Source: Arsenophonus nilaparvatae (GTDB taxonomy: Bacteria > Pseudomonadota > Gammaproteobacteria > Enterobacterales > Enterobacteriaceae). From it: a stretch of DNA of 64,000 nucleotides. The stretch's first letter is position 1; each line of letters begins with the position of its first letter. Position numbers and translations under genes: made by a program. Under the pieces are notes generated by a model that was not told the origin of the DNA, ran no database searches, and saw nothing but the letters and a program-made list of their open reading frames with translations. The stretch is taken from NCBI RefSeq assembly GCF_000757905.1, contig NZ_JRLH01000011.1; one strand, given 5' to 3'. Of the stretch, positions 16,481-26,923 are shown piece by piece.

Positions 16481-16717
16481 TTATTGTATTGTTTCCTCCC
16501 AGCTTTGTTCAATACTATTATCATCGGAATTGGCGCTTTTAAGTAAAATTGTTTGATTATTTTCTGATATGTAGCATTTAGTATAATCGATATCAACTGA
16601 ACAGGGTTTATTAGTTTCTTTATTTATCCAAATATTAACACTAACGCTAGCTTTAATTGTAATCGGATTAAATATAATAAAAGAGGAAATAGTAAATATC
16701 TTAACTAATTTCATCAT
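16481..16717 (-). CDS. Small secreted protein, unknown
   Basis: A 78-residue protein, not recognised. A hydrophobic signal peptide (about residues 1-24, FTISSFIIFNPITIKAS) is followed by a short mature part of about 54 residues with two cysteines (PCSVDIDYTKCY) that could pair, and an acidic C-terminus. GAGGGT is well placed before the ATG, so I judge it real. A different frame overlapping it (16378-16596) is an artefact. A periplasmic or secreted product is likely. Confidence 0.55.
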   Translation of the reverse strand: MMKLVKIFTISSFIIFNPITIKASVSVNIWINKETNKPCSVDIDYTKCYISENNQTILLKSANSDDNSIEQSWEETIQ

Positions 16718-16944
16718 GATTTACCCTCAATATTGTTAGAGAAAATTATATTTAATAGTAGATTATTTTTAATTAAAGTAATAATAATTAACTTATAAAT
16801 AAAAAATCATTTCTTTATCTGATAGTTGAAATAAAGTATGCGTGATAAATAGTTTTAAAATTACAAAGTTACTAAAACATTAAAATTATTTGCTCTGTTG
16901 TATTAATGTTGAGACTTTGATTTTTATTAGACTGTAAGAATTAT

Positions 16945-17245
16945 TAGACAGTAAAAACGTAAAAAGCACCTATTGGATAGGGAATTTGCCCATTGATAGG
17001 AATTTTTATTTTGAAATAGGTTTCATTCAGATGCCAGGTTGCATGATAGATTTTCGCTATATGTTAGCAATGCTTGCCAGTTTTGGCGTAAATGGCAAGG
17101 CTCAGCGATGATGAATCGGGTTAGCAACAAAGATGCCCCTTGCTTACATCATCTCATCTAAATCACACAGACTTAATTGTAAGCTAAATATTAGCGTGGA
17201 CAAATTTAAATTGCGTTGACGGGATAATGAAGGCGTTTAATGGTT
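16945..17245 (-). mobile_element. Decayed IS6-family transposase relic
   Basis: Read on the minus strand in changing frames, the region gives successive pieces of an IS6-type transposase. The pieces are IKRLHYPVNAI, then R-stop-YLAYN (RWYLAY in intact relatives), LSLCDLDEMM, ARGI, and finally ATWHLNETYFKI (the DETY catalytic block, here NETY). Several stops and shifts separate them and there is no intact frame, so it is an old, inactive fragment. No terminal repeats could be found. Confidence 0.75.
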
Positions 17246-17470
17246 AGTCTGACAATACTGATGGCTGTTTATATCGATTTAATTTATTATCAAACCTGCA
17301 TTCGAACACTTATCTTTCTTAATCTGACAGAGCCAAATTATTTAATCGATTATATAATTTTTAATATGAAGAATAGGCACGTTAAATGGAATATATTTTG
17401 ATTTGTTTTATTTGATATTTTACGTATCTTATATCATAAATACTCACTATTAATATATCCTCTTATTAAA

Positions 17471-18601
17471 ATGGATTTTATTATGCCAAATAACATTAAT
17501 CCGATGTTTAATAATAATAAATTTAAATTAGGCATTTTTTCTGTTAATTGTTCTGGTGGTTTAGCTATGACAAAAGTAAAAGAAAGTTGGCTTAATTCAT
17601 GGGAAAATAATCTTAAAATAGCCCAACTTGCTGATAAAGCAGGTATAGAATTTTTATTACCGGTGGCTAGATGGTTAGGTTATGAAAGGGGATCGTCTTT
17701 TCATGCTAATGTATTAGAGCCAACAACATTGGCCTCTGCATTATTGGCATTGACAAACAATATTGGCATATTTACCACCGTACATACTTCTTTTCATCAT
17801 CCTGTTGTTATTGCTAAACAACTTGCGACAATAGATCATATTGGTAATGGTAGGGCAGGATTAAATGTTGTATGTGGTTGGAATACCAATGAGTATGCCG
17901 CGTTTGGAATAAAATTTTGGCAACAGCATGAAGACCGTTATCGTTATAGCCACGAATGGTTTGATGTAATTAAAAATTTGTGGTGGCGAAAAGAACCCTT
18001 TGACTGGAATGGCCAATTTTTTAAATTAAAAGACATTTATAGTTTTCCATTACCATTGCAAAAAAGAATACCGATATTGAATGCCGCAGGCTCTAATGAG
18101 GGTAAACAGTTTGCTATTTGTAATGCAGATTATTTATTTGCTATGGTTGTGAATATAGAACATTTACGAAAAAATGTTATATGGTTAAAAGAGCAAGCAA
18201 AATTACAAAACAGAAAGATGCCACTTGGTTTATTAACCGATTGTTATGTGGTTTGCCGACCAACGCGTAAAGAAGCAGAAGAATACCTGCGCTATTACTC
18301 ACAAGAAAATGCTGATTGGCAAACAGTCGATAGCATTATGAATTTAATGTTTAAGAATACGCAATCCTTTCCAAAGGAGCAATTATATTCAGCACGAAAT
18401 CGGTTTTCTGCAGGCCACGGTGGTTATCCGTTAGTAGGTTCACCTGATGATATTAGCAACAATATCGTAGCGCTTTATAATGCCGGATTATCTGGTGCAG
18501 CATTATCTTTTGTTAATTATCTGGACGAATTCCCTTATTTTAGAGATGAAGTTTTACCGCGTTTAGAAAAACAGGGATTAAGAGAACATTTTCATTTGTA
18601 A
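17471..18601 (+). CDS. LLM-class flavin-dependent monooxygenase (SfnG/RutA-like)
   Basis: A 376-residue luciferase-like TIM-barrel protein. It matches FMNH2-dependent monooxygenases of the alkanesulfonate/dimethylsulfone/pyrimidine group: GIFSVNCSGGLAM, KLATIDH-type QLATIDHIGNGRAGLNVVCGWN, HEDRYRYSHEWFDVIKNLW and a phosphate-binding GSPDDISNNIVALY near the C-terminus. Such enzymes cleave C-S or ring bonds with oxygen and reduced flavin from a partner reductase. No sulfonate transporter, SsuE-like reductase or rut gene is adjacent, so the substrate is unknown. The ribosome-binding site is weak; a second ATG lies at 17483. It is isolated between two long non-coding stretches. Confidence 0.8.
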   Translation: MDFIMPNNINPMFNNNKFKLGIFSVNCSGGLAMTKVKESWLNSWENNLKIAQLADKAGIEFLLPVARWLGYERGSSFHANVLEPTTLASALLALTNNIGIFTTVHTSFHHPVVIAKQLATIDHIGNGRAGLNVVCGWNTNEYAAFGIKFWQQHEDRYRYSHEWFDVIKNLWWRKEPFDWNGQFFKLKDIYSFPLPLQKRIPILNAAGSNEGKQFAICNADYLFAMVVNIEHLRKNVIWLKEQAKLQNRKMPLGLLTDCYVVCRPTRKEAEEYLRYYSQENADWQTVDSIMNLMFKNTQSFPKEQLYSARNRFSAGHGGYPLVGSPDDISNNIVALYNAGLSGAALSFVNYLDEFPYFRDEVLPRLEKQGLREHFHL

Positions 18602-18775
18602 TAGGAAAAAATTTTCATCTAAAATAGTTTTTTTTGTATCAAAAAAATATTTTAATTCTAAATTTTATATTTATTTAATTAATAAATGCGTATTTTTATT
18701 TATTAGCATTAAATCGTTTTTATTAAATGCTGGTGCATATCATCGATTCGATTAATGCTACCAGCAAAGTATCAT

Positions 18776-19024
18776 CTAAACATTGACAAGTGTATCTTGC
18801 CAGTTTTTACTATCTAAAGTAATTATTGCTATAGGATGTGGAGTATATTCTTGTGTTGGCAGCCAGGTATTAGATTTATTATCTATTACTGGTTTAAAAA
18901 TATATCCATAAATAAAACCATCTTGATCAGTAGCCAAATAATTAATATCTGCATTAACAACTAATTCGACATCAAAGTAATTAACTTGCTTTGTCTCTTG
19001 TTCACATATTTCAATTAACTTCAT
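18776..19024 (-). CDS. Hypothetical protein, 82 residues
   Basis: Not recognised. It begins MKLIEICEQETKQ and is mixed alpha/beta in appearance, with no signal peptide or membrane segment. A segment DQDGFIYGYIFKP and a Trp-rich C-terminal part (NTWLPTQEY, SKNWQDTLVNV) are the only distinctive features. I place the start at 19024 because AAGGAGA stands 7 bases before that ATG; an upstream in-frame start at 19048 lies beyond the ribosome-binding site. It is monocistronic, next to a 2.2-kb region without genes. Confidence 0.5.
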   Translation of the reverse strand: MKLIEICEQETKQVNYFDVELVVNADINYLATDQDGFIYGYIFKPVIDNKSNTWLPTQEYTPHPIAIITLDSKNWQDTLVNV

Positions 19025-21224
19025 TGTAATTCTCCTTAGATATATCATGCATAGTGTTTTATGAAATTTTTATTTTGGCTAAATAGGTTGTTTTATATCT
19101 ACCTTTATTGAAAAGTAATTCATTTTTATTATCAACATCACATTTATATATTATTTTTTTTGTTAGCTTTTTTGTATAGTTTGATTTTTTTAACATAAAA
19201 AATAATCCATTTCTTAGCTTATGTTTTGTAATGTTATTACATAATTATATAAATGAATATGATATTTACCTATTCATATTTAATTGCATAAATCTTCCTT
19301 GTTATTATATTCTATTTTGATGAAAAGTTATTTTTATAAGTTAATTTTTGAAAAAAATTATGATAAATATAATTTATTTTTTAAATAAATAATAGAAGAC
19401 TATCATAATTAAACTATAAAGGTGTTATGATTTTGACATCTATGCATTTACTTTTTTTCTATGTAAATGCAACATTATTATTAATAATAATTAACCAATT
19501 CTATATGGTATTATAAAATGATGCTATAGGGTTTTTCTTATTTACCAATTTATTATTGATTTAAATTAATTTTTTTTCACGGTTATGAGCTTTGGCCAAT
19601 TTTACCATTTTTGATTGTCATAGTTTGTCAGAGATATTAATGCTTTTATACTTTATATCTTGGTTAAGTTAACAAAATTTCTCTTGGTGACTAGAGCGGC
19701 TAAACGAAAAATTAGCACTCTTTAAAATGCAATCAAGATCAGTGGGGCGACGGCACAACAGGTATCATCTTCATAGCTTAGTTTTATCGATATGAAAATT
19801 GTATTTAACGTAATACCGAACAAAATTCTTTAATTGAGATATTTTTAATAAGTTAATATTATATTTTTTCATCTAAATTTAGCAATAATTAACCCGATTA
19901 TGTTATGCATTTGCGCTGCTGCAAACAGCATTATCTACTGATAGTATTCAGTATTTGCAAGATAGTGATTTTTCCTCAGTATAATTGAATAATTGCCTAG
20001 CTTTTATCACATATAGTTGCTGTCATATTTGCTGAAATTTACTTTTATCGTGAATAATGTATTTTATTTATGATTATATTGGATTTATAGTCTTCGATTT
20101 GAGATAAAAACAGTGATTTTATTTTTATCGAGGAATGTAAAGGGTAGCTAATTGTAGCAAGTTATCGTGTTCAATTCTTATTGGCATGGATTGAGAATTT
20201 ATATTTTAAATCAGTATATTGTTACTAATATACCATTAGTATTTATTTTTTGCTGAGTCTAGTCAAACATTAGTCGCAGGATTTGTTCTAAACATATTAA
20301 GTTTCTGATTGATGTTATATGTTAAAAATAAATAAATACTTACTGTGTAAATTTACAGCAAATCCATGTTGATTTATTGACCGTATTGTAGATTTTTTGT
20401 TGTTATTATGAGATGCGATTACAAATGTTGCTATTGTGTTTAATTTATGTTGTCGGTAGCAAAGAATGGGGAATATATCAATTAAACTGTAGAATTTGTA
20501 TAGTGGGATGGTATTAACCAGCAAAATTAATTTTCTGGTTAATCTAGAGTATTCATTTTTCCATGCTTTTGATGTTTCGTAACAAACATTTTTCTTTACT
20601 TGTTGTCTTCATTTAGAAATATATTATCTTCACTTGGTACAGATATGTATTCAAAGTCAATTATTTATTTTTAGGCAATTGATAAAAAGCTATTTTCTAA
20701 AAATAGAGTAAAAATAATTATGATTTCATAATTTATCTTCTTATGATTAAATTAAAAAATATTTTCAGCCTTAATCATCAGCAATTCAATAACATTGATA
20801 TAAATACAATAGAATGCTGCCAATCACATTTTTTAATCTTTTATATAAATTTTCACACAGCTGGTGTTAAAACTATCTGCTAAGCAGGAGTATCAATTCA
20901 ATTTACCAATTTTTCTATGATCCCATCAGAGAATGCATGAGTATATAATCTAATTTTTGTGATGAACGCTATTGAGTATACGGTGGTTATCAATTGCTTA
21001 TCATTTAATTTTTAACTCTCACTAATTACCATTTTCCATTGAAACTATTGGCTTGAAGTCATGGCTGTCTGGTAGTTTTTTGTTGTGAGTGAAGCCATCC
21101 CACACCGGGGTGTTTCTCTATGGTATAATAGGCAGCATACAAATAAATTCTCGCTATAATGGCTGTTAAAAACGAGTAATACCATTTAGTGGTAATAAAA
21201 AACAACATACCAAAAAACCGAAAA
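19025..21224. other. 2.2-kb gene-free region
   Basis: No supported gene on either strand. The sequence is strongly AT-rich with stops in all frames, and the short open frames at 20315-20524 and 21059-21247 (both minus) have random-like composition and no ribosome-binding sites. A slightly more GC-balanced patch at 19680-19760 may be a gene remnant, unrecognised. The dusA promoter must lie at the right end; TATAAT at 21123 is a possible -10. Confidence 0.5.
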
Positions 21225-22259
21225 ATGCACGATAACACGACTAACATAAAACTAACCGAAAACCACGAATTAACGGCATCGAAAGGTAATTTTAACCACC
21301 ACCGTTTTAGCGTGGCACCGATGCTTGATTGGACAGATCGTCATTGCCGTTATTTTCACCGTTTATTAACTAAAGAAGCGTTACTTTATACAGAAATGGT
21401 GACAACTGGTGCGCTTATTTATGGTAAAGGTGATTATCTGGCTTATAGTGAAGAGGAACATCCAGTTGCTTTGCAGTTGGGTGGTAATGAGCCTGCGGCC
21501 TTGGCCGATTGTGCAAAAATGGCTCAGCAAAGCGGTTATGATGAGGTTAATTTAAATATTGGCTGTCCTTCAGATCGGGTCCAAAATGGCCGTTTTGGTG
21601 CATGTTTGATGCGTGAAGGCGCGCTAGTAGCGGATTGTATAAAAGCAATGCAGGATGCTACTACGATCCCGATAACAGTAAAAACCCGTATTGGCGTTGA
21701 TGATGACGATAGTTATGCTTTTTTAACCGATTTTATTGATAAAATTGTGGCAGAGAGTCAATGTGGTTTATTTATCATCCATGCTCGTAAAGCTTGGCTA
21801 TCGGGGTTAAGTCCAAAACAGAATCGGGAAATACCACCTTTAGACTATTTACGCGTTTATCAATTGAAAAAAGATTTTCCTCAGTTAACCATTGTGGTTA
21901 ATGGAGGTATCAAAAGCATTAATCAGGCTAAACAGCATTTACACCATCTTGATGGTGTTATGATAGGGCGAGAAGCTTATCAAAATCCTGCATTATTAAC
22001 TCAGGTTGATGTTGAATTTTTTGATCAAAGTAACCTGGTTATTGATCCGATTGTTGCAGTACAAGCAATGTATCCTTATATTGAGCGAGAGTTGAAACAG
22101 GGAACTTATTTAGGTCATATTACTCGTCATATGTTGGGAATATTTCAAGCTATTCCGGGCGCTCGCCAGTGGCGCCGTCATTTGAGTGAAAATGCCCATA
22201 AAAAAGGCGCCGATGTAACCGTGGTTAAGCAGGCACTCGAGTTTATTACCGGTAAATAA
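21225..22259 (+). CDS. dusA: tRNA-dihydrouridine synthase A
   Basis: A 344-residue FMN enzyme that reduces uridines 20/20a in the D-loop of tRNAs. It follows E. coli DusA almost throughout: FSVAPMLDWTDRHCRYFHRLL, YTEMVTTGAL, EEEHPVALQLGGNEP, the catalytic Cys in NLNIGCPSDRVQNGRFGACLM, FIIHARKAWLSGLSPKQNREIPP, and GARQWRRHLSENAHKKGAD. I chose ATG 21225 (MHDNTTN); a GTG at 21189 would add 12 residues with no ribosome-binding site. The position upstream of dnaB agrees with the enterobacterial order, but the genes usually between (pspG, qor) are missing. Confidence 0.95.
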   Translation: MHDNTTNIKLTENHELTASKGNFNHHRFSVAPMLDWTDRHCRYFHRLLTKEALLYTEMVTTGALIYGKGDYLAYSEEEHPVALQLGGNEPAALADCAKMAQQSGYDEVNLNIGCPSDRVQNGRFGACLMREGALVADCIKAMQDATTIPITVKTRIGVDDDDSYAFLTDFIDKIVAESQCGLFIIHARKAWLSGLSPKQNREIPPLDYLRVYQLKKDFPQLTIVVNGGIKSINQAKQHLHHLDGVMIGREAYQNPALLTQVDVEFFDQSNLVIDPIVAVQAMYPYIERELKQGTYLGHITRHMLGIFQAIPGARQWRRHLSENAHKKGADVTVVKQALEFITGK

Positions 22260-22308
22260 TTGACTAACCCAGGTTATTTTATCTATGCCATACCTGGGGT
22301 GCGTTTAA

Positions 22309-22629
22309 TTAAAGAGAACTAAAAGCGCGATCAAAATTAGCGAATAAATAGAGCATTTGACTAATAAAAGCGACTTTTATTTTATTTTTTTGTTCACATT
22401 CTATGTCCCCGTTTTGGCCAATTTTTTCCAGACTGTTTTGCATCAATTGTACGGCATGATTAATTGATTGCTGAAAATCGGCTAATTCCTGATTTTTATC
22501 AAATTGTGTCAGAAGAGTGTCAAATTTATGATTGGCATAATGAAAAATAGTTTGAAATTCATCATTAGAAAAGCGATTTTCTCCATAAACATGATTAATA
22601 AATGTATTGATCTCTTGATAACTATTCAT
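22309..22629 (-). CDS. Hypothetical helical protein, 106 residues
   Basis: Not recognised. It is all-helical in appearance, with no signal peptide, Gln/Asn-rich, with amphipathic stretches (FQTIFHYANHKFDTLL, FQQSINHAVQLMQNSLEKIG, KVAFISQMLYLFANFDRAF). GGAG about 10 bases before the ATG supports translation. It converges with dusA. The size and helical character would suit a small cytoplasmic adaptor or chaperone, but nothing in the sequence names a function. Confidence 0.55.
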   Translation of the reverse strand: MNSYQEINTFINHVYGENRFSNDEFQTIFHYANHKFDTLLTQFDKNQELADFQQSINHAVQLMQNSLEKIGQNGDIECEQKNKIKVAFISQMLYLFANFDRAFSSL

Positions 22630-22975
22630 AGCAATTAAACTCCGTTTAATTAAAAGGTTTCCTTATTAAAGAATTAATAAACTATATAAATATTCGCGAA
22701 TAAAACAATCTGAAAGTGCAGTTGGTTAATGGTTATGTTTAACTAGTCGCTTATTAGCCATGATTGCAATATTTTTCGGAAAGTTCAGATTTATTGCCAA
22801 TATTTTGCTATGTTTGATTGAGGGACATTGCAACATTTTCAGATTTTCTGTAAAAGATAACAGTGAAGAATCGTTGAGGTTTTATCTCACATTAAATGAT
22901 CAAATTGTCACGAAATAGCAGTAAATAGCATATACTGATGAGCGACTCTATTGATTAATGGGTAAAGAAAGTGCT
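22630..22975. other. Promoter region between divergent hypothetical gene and dnaB
   Basis: A divergent intergenic region with no gene. It is expected to hold the dnaB promoter; no operator recognised. Confidence 0.4.
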
Positions 22976-24385
22976 ATGGCGAAGAAGTATTCCGCAGAAA
23001 CCGCATTTATTGGTCAGAAAGATCGTCAAATAGAGGGGCTAAAAATGCCACCTCACTCCTTAGAAGCTGAGCAATCGGTACTGGGTGGATTAATGTTGGA
23101 TAACGAGCGTTGGGATCATGTCTCAGAACGCGTGACCAACGCAGATTTTTTTAGCCGACCACACCGCACCATTTTTGCTGAAATGCAACGTCTGCTTGAA
23201 CAGAGTAGACCAATTGATTTAATTACTTTATCTGAATCGTTAGAACAGCAAGGCGAATTGGATAGCGTCGGTGGTTTTGCCTATTTAGCAGAATTAGCTA
23301 AAAATACCCCAAGTGCTGCCAACATTAACGCTTATGCAGATATTGTGCGCGAACGTGCTGTTGTGCGTGACATGATTGCGGTGGCAAATGAGATCGCTGA
23401 TGCGGGTTATGATCCTCAAGGTCGCAGCAGCGAAGAGTTACTGGATTTAGCTGAATCACGTGTTTTTCAAATTGCAGAAACTCGTGCTAATAAAGATGAC
23501 GGTCCGAAAGGGATTGAAGAGATCCTGTCTGAGACGGTGGAAAAAATTGAACAGTTATATCAGAAGCCTTATGATGGCGTAACCGGTGTCTCTACCGGCT
23601 ACCAGGATCTGGATCGAAAAACGGCAGGATTACAAAACTCTGATCTGATTATCGTAGCAGCTCGTCCTTCCATGGGTAAAACCACTTTTGCGATGAATTT
23701 ATGTGAACATGCGGCCATGATAGAAGAAAAACCGGTTTTGATTTTTAGTTTGGAAATGCCGGCTAATCAAATCATGATGCGTATGTTAGCTTCTTTATCG
23801 CGTGTTGATCAAACTCGTATTCGAACTGGCCAACTTGATGACGAAGATTGGGCGCGTATTTCCAGTACCATGGGGTTGTTGATGGAAAAACGCAATATGT
23901 ATATTGATGACTCCGCTGGGTTAACGCCGACAGAAGTTCGTTCACGTGCTCGCCGGGTTTACCGTGAACATGGTGGTTTAAGTCTAATTATGATCGATTA
24001 TCTTCAGCTTATGCGAGTTCCTTCTCTGTCTGATAATCGTACACTTGAGATTGCCGAAATTTCCCGTTCGCTTAAATCATTGGCAAAAGAGTTACAAGTA
24101 CCTGTGATCGCATTGTCACAACTTAATCGTAGCCTGGAACAAAGAGCGGATAAGAAACCGGTCAATTCAGATTTACGGGAATCCGGCTCCATTGAGCAGG
24201 ATGCCGATTTAATTATGTTTATTTATCGAGATGAGGTTTATAACGATAATTCAGATCTTAAAGGGGTAGCAGAAATTATTATCGGTAAGCAGCGTAATGG
24301 CCCGATTGGAACAGTACGTCTGACTTTCAATGGACAATGGTCACGTTTTGATAACTATGCTGGGCCAATCTACCACGACGAATAA
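22976..24385 (+). CDS. dnaB: Replicative DNA helicase DnaB
   Basis: A 469-residue hexameric helicase that unwinds DNA ahead of the replication fork and recruits primase. Near-identical to E. coli DnaB (471 residues): N-terminal domain with PPHSLEAEQSVLGGLMLDNERW, linker helix, then a RecA-like C-terminal domain with Walker A (ARPSMGKTTFA), Walker B (LIMIDYLQLM) and the conserved EQRADKKPVNSDLRESGSIEQDADLIMF. I take ATG 22976 because it matches the family length; an upstream in-frame ATG at 22958 has no ribosome-binding site. It is followed by alr after 40 bp, as in enterics. No intein is present. Confidence 0.96.
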   Translation: MAKKYSAETAFIGQKDRQIEGLKMPPHSLEAEQSVLGGLMLDNERWDHVSERVTNADFFSRPHRTIFAEMQRLLEQSRPIDLITLSESLEQQGELDSVGGFAYLAELAKNTPSAANINAYADIVRERAVVRDMIAVANEIADAGYDPQGRSSEELLDLAESRVFQIAETRANKDDGPKGIEEILSETVEKIEQLYQKPYDGVTGVSTGYQDLDRKTAGLQNSDLIIVAARPSMGKTTFAMNLCEHAAMIEEKPVLIFSLEMPANQIMMRMLASLSRVDQTRIRTGQLDDEDWARISSTMGLLMEKRNMYIDDSAGLTPTEVRSRARRVYREHGGLSLIMIDYLQLMRVPSLSDNRTLEIAEISRSLKSLAKELQVPVIALSQLNRSLEQRADKKPVNSDLRESGSIEQDADLIMFIYRDEVYNDNSDLKGVAEIIIGKQRNGPIGTVRLTFNGQWSRFDNYAGPIYHDE

Positions 24386-24425
24386 TCTATCTATTTAATT
24401 TTAATACGTTAATACGGAGAGTAAA

Positions 24426-25511
24426 ATGAAAGCGGCAACCGCTGTCATTCACCGGCGCGCTCTGCGTCACAATTTACAACGAGTTCGGGAAATTGCGCCT
24501 CATAGCCGCATAATTGCTGTCGTTAAAGCTAATGCTTATGGACATGGTTTACTAGAAACAGCGCACACAGTTAAAGATCTGGCTGATAGCTTTGGTGTTG
24601 CTCGTATTAGCGAAGCAATCGCATTACGTGAAAATGGCATCAACAACCCCATCTTATTATTAGAAGGTTTTTTTGAGCTAGCTGAATTACCTATTATCAC
24701 CAGGCATGAGATTGATGTTGTTGTACAGAGTATTGAACAACTTGAAACATTAGAACAGATTAAATTAGAAAAGCCGATAAAAGTTTGGATGAAACTTGAT
24801 ACCGGTATGCACCGTTTGGGTTTCAGACCTGAAGAGGCGAAAATATCTTATACGCGCTTGATGGCATGTCAAAATATTCAAAAGCCTATCAATATTATGA
24901 GTCATTTTAGTCGTGCTGATGAGCCTGGTTTACCCGCAGCGACAGAGCAGCAATTGGCTTGTTTTAATGATTTTATAAAAGATAAACCAGGAGAAAAATC
25001 GATCGCGGCATCTGCCGGTATTCTACTATGGCAAACATCACATTTTGATTGGGTGCGTCCTGGCATCATGATGTATGGGGCTTCACCACAAGAAGGTAAA
25101 CAAGGCAAAGATTTTGGTCTCCTACCAGCGATGACCCTCAAATCTAATCTAATTGCTATTCGTCAACATAAAGCTGGAGAGCCGGTCGGTTATGGTGGAG
25201 TTTGGGTTAGTGAGCAGGATACCAATCTTGGTGTAGTGGCAATTGGCTATGGCGATGGTTATCCCCGCAATGCCCCGTCAGGCACACCAGTATTAATAAA
25301 TGGGCGCAAAGTGCCGATTGTAGGTAGAGTCTCTATGGATATGATTTCAGTCGATTTAGGAATTGAAACCAACGATAAGGTCGGCGATGAAGCAATTATA
25401 TGGGGAGATCTATTGCCTGTTGAAGAAGTGGCGACATATACTGGTGTCAGTGATTATGAATTACTGACCAAGCTAACCTCGCGGGTGGCAATGGAATATC
25501 TGGACAAATAA
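24426..25511 (+). CDS. alr: Alanine racemase, biosynthetic
   Basis: A 361-residue PLP enzyme that makes D-alanine for peptidoglycan. The PLP lysine is Lys34 in VVKANAYGHG, and the other signatures are MKLDTGMHRLG, the GYGDGYPRN block that carries the second catalytic Tyr region, VPIVGRVSMDMISVDL and the C-terminal beta-barrel. E. coli Alr has 359 residues. GGAGAG precedes the ATG by 6 bases. It lies in a dnaB-alr-tyrB array, which is conserved in enterics. Confidence 0.96.
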   Translation: MKAATAVIHRRALRHNLQRVREIAPHSRIIAVVKANAYGHGLLETAHTVKDLADSFGVARISEAIALRENGINNPILLLEGFFELAELPIITRHEIDVVVQSIEQLETLEQIKLEKPIKVWMKLDTGMHRLGFRPEEAKISYTRLMACQNIQKPINIMSHFSRADEPGLPAATEQQLACFNDFIKDKPGEKSIAASAGILLWQTSHFDWVRPGIMMYGASPQEGKQGKDFGLLPAMTLKSNLIAIRQHKAGEPVGYGGVWVSEQDTNLGVVAIGYGDGYPRNAPSGTPVLINGRKVPIVGRVSMDMISVDLGIETNDKVGDEAIIWGDLLPVEEVATYTGVSDYELLTKLTSRVAMEYLDK

Positions 25512-25569
25512 ATTTGTTGTCGGTTATTTAATAGAAAAATAGATATGATGATAGTGGAGAGAATTTTAA

Positions 25570-26766
25570 GTGTTTCAGAATGTTGATGCTTTTGCCGGTG
25601 ATCCTATCCTGTCGTTGATGGATGAATTTAATAAAGATCCGCGTGAAAATAAAATTAACCTTAGCATTGGCCTTTATTATGACGGCAAGGGTAATACTCC
25701 CCAACTTGGCACTGTCGGTAAAGCGAAAATCAAGCTTAATCAATTTCCTGCTATAGCCTCCCTCTATTTACCGATGGAAGGACTGCATAACTACCGGTTA
25801 GCGATTCAAAAACTGCTTTTTGGCGCTGATAGCCCACTAATTAAAGAACAACGAATTGCAACAGTACAGACTATTGGTGGCTCAGGGGCGTTAAAACTGG
25901 GAGCCGATTTTTTACATCGTTATTTCCCTGAGTCAGAGGTTTGGTGTAGTGATCCTACCTGGGAAAATCATGCTTCTATCTTCATGGGTTCAGGAATTAA
26001 CGTCCATTATTACCCCTATTTTGATGCCGAGACCAAAGGGATAAAATTTGCTGAAATGCTGGCAACATTCAAACAGCTGCCAGAAAAAAGCATTATCTTA
26101 ATGCATCCATGTTGTCATAATCCAACCGGTTCTGATTTAACACCGCAACAGTGGGATCAAATAACCAAAGTGGCTAAAGAGCGGCGCCTTATTCCCTTTC
26201 TTGATATGGCTTATCAAGGATTTGCTAAAAGTATGGATGAGGATGTTTATGCTATTCGCACTATGGCTCAGGCCGGATTACCGGTATTTGTCAGTAATTC
26301 ATTTTCCAAGATTTTTGGTCTGTATGGTGATCGGGTTGGCGGTCTATCGATTATTTGTCAAAATCAACCGGAGTGTGAGCGGGTATTTGGCCAACTAAAG
26401 GCGGGTGTGCGTCGTCTCTATTCGAGCCCACCATCAAATGGCGCAAAAATTGTTGAACATGTTTTAACAAATGACACATTACGCGCTGAATGGTTAAGTG
26501 AGGTAGAATCGATGCGTCGGCGCATCTTTGCGATGCGGAAAATGCTCGTTAGCAATTTGGAAAATGCGTTACCTGAAAAAAACTTTGATCACCTATTAAA
26601 GCAGCATGGTATGTTTAGTTACACCGGTTTTAGCGCAGAACAGGTTAAGCGTCTACGTGAGGAATTTGCCATATATCTGGTTAGTACTGGGCGTATTTGT
26701 ATGGCGGGTGTTAATGAACATAATGTTCAGCGTATTGCTCAGGCTTTTGCAGCCGTAAGTCGTTAA
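25570..26766 (+). CDS. tyrB: Aromatic amino acid aminotransferase
   Basis: A 398-residue fold-type I PLP aminotransferase for Tyr, Phe, Asp and Leu. It has the PLP lysine at Lys247 in SNSFSKIFGLYGDRVG, the HPCCHNPTGSDLT block and the C-terminal substrate Arg region. Length and sequence fit TyrB (397 in E. coli) rather than AspC, and its position after alr confirms it. It starts with GTG; GGAGAG lies about 9 bases upstream. No TyrR box could be made out. A strong terminator follows at 26796. Confidence 0.95.
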   Translation: MFQNVDAFAGDPILSLMDEFNKDPRENKINLSIGLYYDGKGNTPQLGTVGKAKIKLNQFPAIASLYLPMEGLHNYRLAIQKLLFGADSPLIKEQRIATVQTIGGSGALKLGADFLHRYFPESEVWCSDPTWENHASIFMGSGINVHYYPYFDAETKGIKFAEMLATFKQLPEKSIILMHPCCHNPTGSDLTPQQWDQITKVAKERRLIPFLDMAYQGFAKSMDEDVYAIRTMAQAGLPVFVSNSFSKIFGLYGDRVGGLSIICQNQPECERVFGQLKAGVRRLYSSPPSNGAKIVEHVLTNDTLRAEWLSEVESMRRRIFAMRKMLVSNLENALPEKNFDHLLKQHGMFSYTGFSAEQVKRLREEFAIYLVSTGRICMAGVNEHNVQRIAQAFAAVSR

Positions 26767-26795
26767 CTGAATTTAATTACAATCAATAATTCTAT

Positions 26796-26830
26796 TAAAG
26801 CCAGTGATTATTTAATCACTGGCTTTAATT
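26796..26830 (+). terminator. Rho-independent terminator after tyrB
   Basis: A perfect 15-bp stem, TAAAGCCAGTGATTA (26796-26810) with TAATCACTGGCTTTA (26813-26827), loop TT, followed by ATTTATT. It ends the dnaB-alr-tyrB array. Confidence 0.92.
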
Positions 26831-26923
26831 TATTAAATATAAAAATATTAAAATCAGATTTAATTTTAGGAATAAAAATAAAATAGTATTAATTAAATTT
26901 AACATATTGAATTATAATTAAAA

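Noticed and set aside
16378..16596. 72-residue minus-strand open frame overlapping the small secreted protein
   Set aside because: Overlaps a better-supported gene with signal peptide and ribosome-binding site, and has no start signal of its own.
20315..20524. 69-residue minus-strand open frame in the 2.2-kb gap
   Set aside because: Random-like composition and no ribosome-binding site.
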